DNA of 64,000 nucleotides from DAOVRD01 sp964521715 (GTDB lineage: Bacteria > Planctomycetota > Brocadiia > SM23-32): assembly GCA_964521715.1 (NCBI GenBank), contig CAZFSS010000005.1, positions 131,777 through 195,776 of the forward strand. Reading direction: 5' to 3'. This document shows, piece by piece, positions 34,480-41,974 of the stretch. The translations under genes were made by a program, and so were the position numbers. A model generated the notes under the pieces. The model was not told where the DNA came from, searched no databases, and was given only the letters and a program-made list of their open reading frames with translations. Within the stretch, counting starts at the first letter, position 1, and each line of letters begins with the position of its first letter.

Positions 34480-34770
34480 ATGGCAAAGATCAGGCCCCTT
34501 GGGGACAAGGTTCTTATCAAGAGGCTGGAGGCGGAGGAGAAGACGGCCGGCGGCATCGTCCTGCCTGACACGGCCAAAGAGAAGCCGAAGCAGGGCAAGG
34601 TCATCGCCGTCGGGGACGGAGTGCAGTTGGAGTCCGGGGAGAAGGCCCCCTTCCAGGTGAAGAAAGGGGACACGGTCCTGTTCGGCTCCTTTGCCGGCAC
34701 CGAGGTCACAATCGACGGCGAAGAGTATGTACTGATGTCCGAGGACGATATACTGGCGATCATCAGCTGA
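34480..34770 (+). CDS. groES: Co-chaperonin GroES
   Basis: 96 residues, full length. The lid of the GroEL chamber. Recognised by IRPLGDKVLIKRLEAEEKT, the mobile-loop region TAGGIVLPDTAKEKPKQGKV, VAVGDG-like VIAVGDGVQ and GTEVTIDGEEYVLMSEDDIL. The ATG at 34480 follows GGGAGG. groEL starts 16 bases after the stop. Confidence 0.97.
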   Translation: MAKIRPLGDKVLIKRLEAEEKTAGGIVLPDTAKEKPKQGKVIAVGDGVQLESGEKAPFQVKKGDTVLFGSFAGTEVTIDGEEYVLMSEDDILAIIS

Positions 34771-34786
34771 CGGAGGGTGCACTCTC

Positions 34787-36403
34787 ATGGCCAAGAAGAG
34801 GATAGCGTTCGACGTTGAAGCCCGGGAGTCCATGCGCCGCGGCGTGAATCAACTCGCGCGGGCGGTCAAAACCACGCTCGGGCCGCGCGGAAGGACCGTC
34901 GTTATCGAGAAGAGCTTCGGCGCTCCCACTGTGACCAAGGACGGCGTGGCCGTCGCCAAAGAGATCGAACTGCCCGATAACTTCGAGAACATCGGCGCCG
35001 AACTGGTCAAGCAGGCCGCCTCCAAGACGAGCGAGGACGCCGGCGACGGGACCACCACCGCCACCGTCCTGGCGGAGGCGATCTTCGAGGAAGCACTGAA
35101 GAACATTGCCGCCGGGGCCGACGCCATGGCGCTCAAGCGCGGCGTGGACAAAGCCGTCAACGCCGTCGTCGAGCAGCTCGGAAAGATGTCCAGGCCCGTC
35201 AAGGGCAGGGAGGAGATCGCCTTCGTCGGCGCCATCGCGGCCAACAACGATCCCGAAATCGGCAACCAGATAGCCGACGCCATGGAGAAGGTCGGCAAGG
35301 ACGGCGTCATCACGGTCGAAGAGGGCCAGGGCCTGGAAACCACCGTGGACCTGGTCGAGGGGATGCAGTTCGACCGCGGCTACCTCAGCCCGCACTTCAT
35401 CACCAACCGAGAAGACATGGAGTGCGTGCTGGAGGAGTGCCACGTGCTCGTGCACCAGGAGAAGATATCCTCGGTGCAGGACTTCGTGCCGCTGCTGGAG
35501 AAGATCGCCGGCTCCGGCAAGCCGCTGCTCGTCATCGCCGAGGACGTCGAGAGCGAGGCGCTGGCCACCCTGGTCGTCAACCGGCTGCGCGGCGCGCTGC
35601 CCTGCTGCGCCGTCAAAGCGCCCGGCTTCGGCGACCGTCGAAAGGCCATGATGCAGGACATCGCCGTCCTGGTCGGCGGACAGGTCATCAGCGAGGACCT
35701 GGGCCTGGAGCTGAAGTCCGTCGGCCTGGCCGACCTGGGCCGCGCCAAGAAGGTGGTCGTCACGGCGGACACCACCACCATCATTCAGGGCGCGGGCGAC
35801 AGCAAGGACAAGCAGGGCCGCATCAACCAGATCCGCAAGGAGCTCGAGACCACTACCAGCGACTACGACCGAGAGAAGCTGGACGAGCGGCTGGCCAAGA
35901 TGGCCGGCGGCGTCGCCCAGATCAACGTCGGCGCCGCCACCGAGGTCGAGATGAAGGAGAAGCAGCACCGCGTCGAGGACGCCGTGCACGCCACGCGCGC
36001 CGCCGTGGAAGAGGGCATCGTGCCGGGAGGCGGCGTGGCGCTGCTGCGCGCAGCCGGCGCGCTGGACAAGGTGGATGCCAAGGGCGACGAAGCCGTCGGA
36101 GTGGACATCGTCCGCAGGGCGCTCAGGCAGCCCCTTTGCCAGATAGCCGAGAACGCCGGGCTCGACGGCGCCATCGTGCTCCAGAAGGTCCTCGAGTCGA
36201 AAAAAGAGAGCTGGGGCTATGACGCCGCCAAGGGCGAGTACTGCGACATGATCAAGCGCGGCATCATGGACCCCACCAAGGTCGTGCGCACGGCGCTCCA
36301 GAACGGCGCGAGCGTCGCCGGCGTGCTGGTCAGCACGGACGCCATCGTGGGCGAGATACCCGAGAAGAAGAAGAAACAGATGCCGCCGATGCCCGAGTAC
36401 TAA
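34787..36403 (+). CDS. groEL: Chaperonin GroEL
   Basis: 538 residues, the 60-kDa chaperonin subunit that encloses unfolded proteins with GroES. The ATPase features TLGPRGRTV, TKDGVAVAKEIEL and EDAGDGTTTATVLAEAI are intact, as are AGGVAQI-like MAGGVAQINVGAATE and EEGIVPGGGVALLRA. The C-terminus ends KKKKQMPPMPEY, without the GGM repeats common in housekeeping GroEL. RBS GGAGG is present. A terminator follows the gene. Confidence 0.97.
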   Translation: MAKKRIAFDVEARESMRRGVNQLARAVKTTLGPRGRTVVIEKSFGAPTVTKDGVAVAKEIELPDNFENIGAELVKQAASKTSEDAGDGTTTATVLAEAIFEEALKNIAAGADAMALKRGVDKAVNAVVEQLGKMSRPVKGREEIAFVGAIAANNDPEIGNQIADAMEKVGKDGVITVEEGQGLETTVDLVEGMQFDRGYLSPHFITNREDMECVLEECHVLVHQEKISSVQDFVPLLEKIAGSGKPLLVIAEDVESEALATLVVNRLRGALPCCAVKAPGFGDRRKAMMQDIAVLVGGQVISEDLGLELKSVGLADLGRAKKVVVTADTTTIIQGAGDSKDKQGRINQIRKELETTTSDYDREKLDERLAKMAGGVAQINVGAATEVEMKEKQHRVEDAVHATRAAVEEGIVPGGGVALLRAAGALDKVDAKGDEAVGVDIVRRALRQPLCQIAENAGLDGAIVLQKVLESKKESWGYDAAKGEYCDMIKRGIMDPTKVVRTALQNGASVAGVLVSTDAIVGEIPEKKKKQMPPMPEY

Positions 36404-36432
36404 GCCGGCGGCTCAGCAGACGTTGAGGCAAC

Positions 36433-36469
36433 AGCCCCACGCCCGACCCGGACGTGGGGCTTGTTCTTG
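36433..36469 (+). terminator. Rho-independent terminator of groES-groEL
   Basis: AGCCCCACG (36433-36441) and CGTGGGGCT (36453-36461) form a 9-bp stem with an 11-base loop, followed by the T-rich TGTTCTT. It lies 30 bases after the groEL stop. Confidence 0.75.
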
Positions 36470-36559
36470 GGCGGCGCGCACGGCGTCTCCGCCGCAGTGT
36501 CGCGGACTTGCCGCGTCGCCATTGCGCGTCCGCCATGCCACCAAGTCGCATCCGCTTTC

Positions 36560-36587
36560 GTAGGGGCACGGCGCGCCGTGCCCCTAC
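36560..36587. repeat. 28-bp perfect palindrome (intergenic repeat, copy 1)
   Basis: Each 14-base arm reads GTAGGGGCACGGCG, and the second arm is its exact complement. A second copy with one base changed lies at 46535-46562, also between genes. It looks like a dispersed REP-like palindrome rather than a local terminator. Confidence 0.85.
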
Positions 36588-36646
36588 CTCCCGAGGGCGC
36601 AACGGCCCTGCCCTGAAGTCCGATGCTGAAGCTCCACTGGCAGCCC

Positions 36647-37141
36647 CTAACAGGACCCCCCGCCGGCGTCGGCAGGCTCGGGCCTGACGCGGACGATCAT
36701 CTCCAGTTCGATCGGGACGTTGCGCGGCAGCTCGGACGTGCCCAGAGCCGATCGGGCGTGGCGGCCCGCGTCCCCGAACAGCTCGACCATCAGCTTGGAG
36801 GCGCCGTTGACGACCTCCGGCTGGCGGTCGAACCGGGGAGCGCTGTTGACGAACCCCCTGAGCTGCACCACTTCCTGGATGCGGTCCAGGGAACCGATGA
36901 CGCTCTTGATCGCCGCCAGGCAGTTCAGCGCGGTGAGGCGGGCACATTCGTAGGCCTCCCGGACGGTCAGGTCCGACCCGACCTTGCCCACCCGCACCGG
37001 CCGCCCGTCCTTCATCGGTATCTGGCCGGAACAGAAGACCAGGTCGCCGACGAGCTTGGCCGGCACGTACTCGGCAAGCGGCTTCGGGACCGTCGGCAGC
37101 TCCAACCCCATATCCTTCAGTTTCTGCTCGATCGCGTCCAT
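36647..37141 (-). CDS. RidA/YjgF-family protein
   Basis: 164 residues of the RidA superfamily, long subtype starting EQKLKDMGLELPTVPKPLAEYVPA. The core GDLVFCSGQIPMKDGRPV is followed by the trimer-interface segment ARLTALNCLAAIKSVIGSLD. The arginine that deaminates enamines in true RidA would lie in the RGFVNSAPRFDRQPEVVNGAS region; the family fit is clear, but enzymatic activity is not certain. The start is 31 bases after the FAD-oxidoreductase stop, so it is probably the last gene of a four-gene minus-strand operon. Confidence 0.88.
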   Translation of the reverse strand: MDAIEQKLKDMGLELPTVPKPLAEYVPAKLVGDLVFCSGQIPMKDGRPVRVGKVGSDLTVREAYECARLTALNCLAAIKSVIGSLDRIQEVVQLRGFVNSAPRFDRQPEVVNGASKLMVELFGDAGRHARSALGTSELPRNVPIELEMIVRVRPEPADAGGGSC

Positions 37142-37172
37142 CTCAGTCCGCGCCCTTTCTCAGTTCGCTGGA

Positions 37173-38939
37173 TCAGTCGAGGTAGAAGGCGTACAGGTTC
37201 GACTCCGCGGCGCCCCAGGTCTGGAGGAGCGTGAAACGGACCCCCCGCACTTCCCGGCCCACGGGGATCCGCACCAGGCGCTCGCAGTTGTCCGAGACCT
37301 CCGCCAGGGGCACCCAGCCCCCGTCCGCCATGCCCTCCAGACGGAACACCCGGGGCATGACGTCGGGCAGGGCGTTCAGGTGCTCGCCCGCATGCGTGTG
37401 GCTCATCTGGACGTCCCTGTCCAGAGCGCTGTCGACGATCAGAGTGGCCTCCTCGACTTGCCGAGGTTCGCCAAACGCGTACGCCACGTGATCGCCGGGC
37501 CGGCACGGCCAGCGGTGCATCTCGTCCCCGACCGGCCGGTTCACGCCGTCGCGGAGCGCATCCGGGCGCCCTCGCGACGCGGCGAGTTCTGCATCCCGGG
37601 TCAGGCGCGAGAATGCCTGCCGAACGCCCGGCAGGTAGCAGTCATCCCGCAGGAGCGCCCGCTGAAGCTCCGGCACGTGCGCGCCGATCTGCCGCGGCGG
37701 CACGCCGAGCCCGGCCGCCATCGCTGCGGCGGTGCCTGCGGCCTGTCCCATGCTGCACGCCGTGCCCATGACGCGCGTGGAGCTCATGGCGGCGTGCGTG
37801 CAGCTCGCCACCCGTCCGGCGAACACCAGGTTGGGCACGTTCACCGAGCACAGGCACCGGTACGGGATGCCGTAAGGCGAGGGCGCGGGGTGGAATATCG
37901 TGGGCGGCGCGCCGATCCGGACCGACCAGAACCCCGCCGGATGGTGGTCGTCCATGGTCCAGCCGCCGTAGGCCACGACGTCGTCGAACTCGCCGCCCGC
38001 CTCGATGTCAAGCTGGGTCAAGACGTGATCGCCGACGTAACGGCGGCTCTCGCGCTTTGCGGGAAGGAACTGCACCCACTCCAGCGCCCAGTTGGCCGCC
38101 TCGGCGCGATGCACGCAGCGGTTCTTGATGTGATCCCAGACGCCGAAGGTGATCCTGAGCAGCTCGTCGCGCAGGCGTTCGGTGTCGTGGATGCTGTCAT
38201 GCTCGCCGCCCAGCTCGATCCACCAGTAGCCCATGCGCCACCAGCGGTGGGCCTCGGCGCCGTAGGGAAGTTCCTCACAGCTCTCGAATCGGTGCGCCCA
38301 GACCGGCGGGTCGAAGGGCTGGGGAGCGTCGTGCTCCCGGGCCTGGAAGTAGCACGTCATGCCCATCGTGCGCCGGTCGGCCGCTTCGGGCGCGATGGAC
38401 TCGCCGTACTCGTGCCGGGCTTCGCGCCCGACGCGGAACTCGGAGCCCGTCAACGGCGCCAGTATCCCGTCCCCGGAGCAGTCAGCGAATATCGCGGCCC
38501 TTACGGTGTGATAGGTCTGCGTGGTCAGTTGCCAGCCGGTGACGGACGCGATGCGGTCGCCGTCCATCTCGGCGTCCACGCAGGAGCAGTTGAGCAGCAG
38601 CGTCAGGTTCTCCTGGCGCCGCGCCTTATCGTAGAGGACCGCGTCCCAGATGGAGTAGCTCCAGTTGGGATTGCGGCGCAGGTTCTCCAGGCGCAGCTCC
38701 TCCAGGATGCCGGTCTCGCGCATGTTCTTGATGCCGTTATGCCGGTCGGCGCCGCAGATGTGGACGCGCATTTCGCTGGAGGCATTGCCGCCCAAGACGG
38801 GGCGGTCCTGCATCAGGAGGACCTTCGCGCCGTGGCGGGCCGCGGCGAGGGCGGCGCAGAGTCCCGCCATTCCCCCGCCGACCACGCAGAGGTCCGCCTC
38901 GTGCTTCTCCTCGCGGAAGGGCGTTCCATTTCGCGCCAT
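37173..38939 (-). CDS. FAD-dependent oxidoreductase (FAD_oxidored family) with C-terminal beta domain
   Basis: 588 residues. The FAD-binding Rossmann motif DLCVVGGGMAGLCAALAAARHG is followed by LGGNASSEMRVHICGAD, typical of a family common in Planctomycetes. Further signatures are FADCSGDGILAPLTG and NVPNLVFAGRVASCTHAAM...GTACSMGQAAGTAAAM. Residues from about 460 form a beta-rich domain like a carbohydrate-binding or discoidin module. GAGGTGA precedes the ATG. The substrate is unknown; sugars or polysaccharide-derived compounds are often proposed. It sits between marC and the RidA gene on one strand. Confidence 0.85.
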   Translation of the reverse strand: MARNGTPFREEKHEADLCVVGGGMAGLCAALAAARHGAKVLLMQDRPVLGGNASSEMRVHICGADRHNGIKNMRETGILEELRLENLRRNPNWSYSIWDAVLYDKARRQENLTLLLNCSCVDAEMDGDRIASVTGWQLTTQTYHTVRAAIFADCSGDGILAPLTGSEFRVGREARHEYGESIAPEAADRRTMGMTCYFQAREHDAPQPFDPPVWAHRFESCEELPYGAEAHRWWRMGYWWIELGGEHDSIHDTERLRDELLRITFGVWDHIKNRCVHRAEAANWALEWVQFLPAKRESRRYVGDHVLTQLDIEAGGEFDDVVAYGGWTMDDHHPAGFWSVRIGAPPTIFHPAPSPYGIPYRCLCSVNVPNLVFAGRVASCTHAAMSSTRVMGTACSMGQAAGTAAAMAAGLGVPPRQIGAHVPELQRALLRDDCYLPGVRQAFSRLTRDAELAASRGRPDALRDGVNRPVGDEMHRWPCRPGDHVAYAFGEPRQVEEATLIVDSALDRDVQMSHTHAGEHLNALPDVMPRVFRLEGMADGGWVPLAEVSDNCERLVRIPVGREVRGVRFTLLQTWGAAESNLYAFYLD

Positions 38940-38982
38940 TGCGTCACCTCTTCATCCCTGCCGCGCAGGTGGGGCGCGGAGA

Positions 38983-39579
38983 TCAAGCGCCCGGGCCGAG
39001 GGACGACACGATCGCCACGATCCCCTTGCGCACCATCATAACCGCAATGGCCGCAAGAATCAGGCTGGCCACCTTCGACATCGTCTTGGCCCCCGCTCGG
39101 CCCAGGACCCGGGTGATCGGGCCCGCAAGGGAGAACACAACGCCCGCAATGGATACGTTCAGCGCGAGGGAACCGGCCGTCAACGCGACCCCGTACTCGT
39201 TGACGAGCAGGACCGTCGTTGTGAGCACGGCCGGGCCGACGATCAGCGGCACGCCGAGCGGAACGGCGCCGAGGCCGTCGGGATCGACCTGACGCTGCGC
39301 TTTCTGCACCGTCAGCAGGTCGTTGACCGAGAGGATGAAAAGCAGTGCGCCGCCCGCCACCATGAAGTCCGCGACCGTGATGCCCAGCAGCTTCAGCACG
39401 GCCTGGCCGGCCACCAGGAATGACAGCCCTACGGCCATCGCCACGATCACCGACTGCAAGACGGTCCGCCGCAGTTGTCCCGGCGTCATGCCGGCCGTCA
39501 AGCTCATGAACATCGGCAGGACGCCGATCGCGTCCACGGCCACAAAGAGCGGCACAAAGCAGAGCCAGAAGTTTTCCAT
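38983..39579 (-). CDS. MarC-family integral membrane protein
   Basis: 198 residues with about six transmembrane helices. Family marks are the N-terminal VPLFVAVDAIGVLPMFMSLT, the central LGAVPLGVPLIVGPAVLTTTV and late MVRKGI. MarC proteins are of unknown function and, despite the name, are not clearly linked to antibiotic resistance. The gene lies between the HAD phosphatase and FAD oxidoreductase genes, in the same direction with gaps of about 42 bases. Confidence 0.9.
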   Translation of the reverse strand: MENFWLCFVPLFVAVDAIGVLPMFMSLTAGMTPGQLRRTVLQSVIVAMAVGLSFLVAGQAVLKLLGITVADFMVAGGALLFILSVNDLLTVQKAQRQVDPDGLGAVPLGVPLIVGPAVLTTTVLLVNEYGVALTAGSLALNVSIAGVVFSLAGPITRVLGRAGAKTMSKVASLILAAIAVMMVRKGIVAIVSSLGPGA

Positions 39580-39621
39580 CTCCCACGCCCTGCGAAAAGG
39601 GGCCCGATCGCCCTTGCCCTA

Positions 39622-40281
39622 TCACATCTCCAGCAGCGCCAGCACGAGGCGCGGCAGCTCAGACGCCGACTCCGCCAGCGCATCAGCGGCGGCCAGCTCC
39701 TGGCGGCTCCCGACGCCGTACGTCACGCCCACTGCGCGCAGGCCGTTGGCGCAGGCGGCTGCCACGTCGTCCCCGCGGTCACCCACGACGACGGCCGGCC
39801 GCGCGCTCAGCCGCGCCAGCAGGTCCCGCACCATCGCCGGCTTCCTGTCGCCGTCCGACTCCAGCAGCCGCACGGCGTCGAAAAAACGGGCCAGCGAGTA
39901 GGCATCCAGGACGGCCTGCACGTAGGGCCGCGGCCCGTTGGTGCAGACGGCCATCTGCGAGACCGACGCCCTCAGCTCGCGGAGCGCTTCGAGGGCGCCC
40001 GGATAGAGCTCCCCGGCCTGCGTGACGAGTTCGATCTCGATGCGGTCGACGTCCGCGGCGACCTCCGCTCCCGTCCCCGCGGGGCACTGCGACGATATCC
40101 ACGCGTGCAGCTCGGGCGTCGGCCGCCCGATGAAAAACCGGATCGCCTCGTCGCCCGGCTCGGGAAGGCCCCGCATCCCAAACGCCCTCTTGACGGCCGG
40201 CACGGTGACCGACTCGGCGCGGAAGAGCGTCCCGTCCAGGTCGAAGATCACCAACCCTCTCGTTTCATCTGCGGCCATCAT
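39622..40281 (-). CDS. HAD-superfamily phosphatase (Gph-like)
   Basis: 219 residues. Motif I is VIFDLDGTLF with both Asp residues, motif II is VCTNGPRPY, and motif III/IV are K (DRKPAMVRDLL) and VVGDRGDDVAAACANGL. This is the pattern of phosphoglycolate phosphatase-type HAD hydrolases with an alpha-helical cap. The true substrate is unknown. It is the first gene of the minus-strand operon and diverges from thrC. Confidence 0.88.
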   Translation of the reverse strand: MMAADETRGLVIFDLDGTLFRAESVTVPAVKRAFGMRGLPEPGDEAIRFFIGRPTPELHAWISSQCPAGTGAEVAADVDRIEIELVTQAGELYPGALEALRELRASVSQMAVCTNGPRPYVQAVLDAYSLARFFDAVRLLESDGDRKPAMVRDLLARLSARPAVVVGDRGDDVAAACANGLRAVGVTYGVGSRQELAAADALAESASELPRLVLALLEM

Positions 40282-40405
40282 CCGCGGCGCCTCTCGGGGT
40301 GCCGTCCATTGTCACACAGTGGCGCCCGCCACTTCCAGCGGCTCACGCGCTCCGTGCGCGGCACGAAGGCCGCCTCGGCGCTCGCGGGGCGCGCAGCCGG
40401 CTCCC

Positions 40406-40434
40406 TTGCAGGCTACGCCGGATGGGCGGATAAT
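40406..40434 (+). promoter_or_regulatory. Promoter of thrC
   Basis: TTGCAG (40406-40411) and GATAAT (40429-40434) are 17 bases apart. The thrC start is 32 bases farther on. Confidence 0.65.
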
Positions 40435-40466
40435 GCAGGCACATCGATGGTGATAGGGCCAGTGCC

Positions 40467-41852
40467 ATGAAGTACGCGTCCACACGGGGAGGAGTCGAGC
40501 CCATAGCGTTCCAGGACGCCGTCCTGATGGGCCTGGCGGATGACGGCGGCCTCCTGATCCCCGAGGCCATCCCGGACGTGAGCGACCGCCTGGACGCCTG
40601 GTCCGGCCTGCCGTACGCGGACCTCGCGTTCGAGGTCATGAGGCCGTTCGCGACCGACCTGCCGGCAGACGACTTGCGCGCCCTGACGAGCAGGACCTAC
40701 GGCCCGGCATACGGCGGGCCCGTCGCGCCGATCATCCGGGTCGGGCCGGTCCACTTCCTGGAGCTCTGGCACGGGGCCACGCTGGCGTTCAAGGACGTGG
40801 CGCTCCAGTTCCTGGGGAACCTGTTCGAGTACATCCTGGCGCGCAGGGGCGGGGAGCTGAACATCCTGGGCGCGACCAGCGGCGACACGGGCAGCGCCGC
40901 CATCCGCGGCTGCCGCGGCCGAAACAGCATCCGCATCTTCATCCTGCACCCGCACGGGCGCGTCTCGCCCATCCAGGAGCGCCAGATGACGACCGTGCTC
41001 GACGACAACGTCCACAACGTCGCCGTCGAGGGCAGCTTCGACGACTGCCAGCGCATCGTCAAGGCCCTGGCGTCCGACCTGGAGTTCAAGTCCGCCTATT
41101 CGCTCGGCGCCGTCAACTCGATCAACTGGGCGCGCGTGATAGCGCAGATCGTCTACTACTTCAAGGCCTGCTTCGACGTGCGCGGCGCCACGGGTGCCGA
41201 GTCCATGCGCGTCTGCGTGCCGACCGGCAACTTCGGCGACATCCTGGCCGCCTGGTACGCCATGAAGATGGGCGTGCCCATATCGCGCCTCATCCTGGCG
41301 ACCAACGAGAACGACATCCTCGCCCGCTTCTTCCACACGGGCCGATACGCGCGCGGCAAGCTGCGCCAGACCCTCTCGCCCGCGATGGACATCCAGGTCT
41401 CCAGCAACTTCGAGCGCTACCTCTTCTACCGGGTCGGGGGCGATGCGGCGCGACTGAAGGGGCTGATGGAGAGCTTCGCCCAAACGGGTGCGCTGGAGAT
41501 CGCCGCCGCGGAGGACGGCGTCGTCGATCCCGACTTCGAGGCCGGGACGGCGACGATGGACGACTGCCTCGCCGTCATCCGGAAGTACCACCAGGAGCAC
41601 GGATACCTTCTGGACCCGCACACCGCCGTGGGCGTGGCGGTAGCCGAGCGATGCGGGCTGGAAGGGGAGCCACTAGTCTGCGTCGCGACCGCCCACCCGG
41701 CGAAGTTCCCGGACGCCATCCGCAAGGCGACCGGGGAGGACCTGGCGCGCCATCCCGCCATCGACGCGCTGATGGGCCTGCCGACCCGCTGCGAAATCCT
41801 GCCCAACGACCAGGAAGCCGTCCGCCGCTTCATCATCTCCACGGTCGGCTGA
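40467..41852 (+). CDS. thrC: Threonine synthase
   Basis: 461 residues, PLP-dependent. Converts O-phosphohomoserine to threonine. The PLP lysine is K109 in WHGATLAFKDVALQFLGN. Further marks are LGATSGDTGSAAIRG, the N-terminal MKYASTRGGVEP and the VCVPTGNFGDILAAWYAMKMG loop that holds the PLP phosphate. This is the longer, bacterial/yeast-type form. It is a single gene with its own promoter; other threonine pathway genes are not in the window. Confidence 0.96.
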   Translation: MKYASTRGGVEPIAFQDAVLMGLADDGGLLIPEAIPDVSDRLDAWSGLPYADLAFEVMRPFATDLPADDLRALTSRTYGPAYGGPVAPIIRVGPVHFLELWHGATLAFKDVALQFLGNLFEYILARRGGELNILGATSGDTGSAAIRGCRGRNSIRIFILHPHGRVSPIQERQMTTVLDDNVHNVAVEGSFDDCQRIVKALASDLEFKSAYSLGAVNSINWARVIAQIVYYFKACFDVRGATGAESMRVCVPTGNFGDILAAWYAMKMGVPISRLILATNENDILARFFHTGRYARGKLRQTLSPAMDIQVSSNFERYLFYRVGGDAARLKGLMESFAQTGALEIAAAEDGVVDPDFEAGTATMDDCLAVIRKYHQEHGYLLDPHTAVGVAVAERCGLEGEPLVCVATAHPAKFPDAIRKATGEDLARHPAIDALMGLPTRCEILPNDQEAVRRFIISTVG

Positions 41853-41974
41853 ACCCGGCGGCGCGCTCCATCAGTCGGCACGGAACTTCCAGGCCCAAGC
41901 CGCGTCTAATAGGGCGGAAGCCGGCAGGACGCTCAAACGCGCTGAACGTGCCAAACCATACGGGAGGGCGAGAG

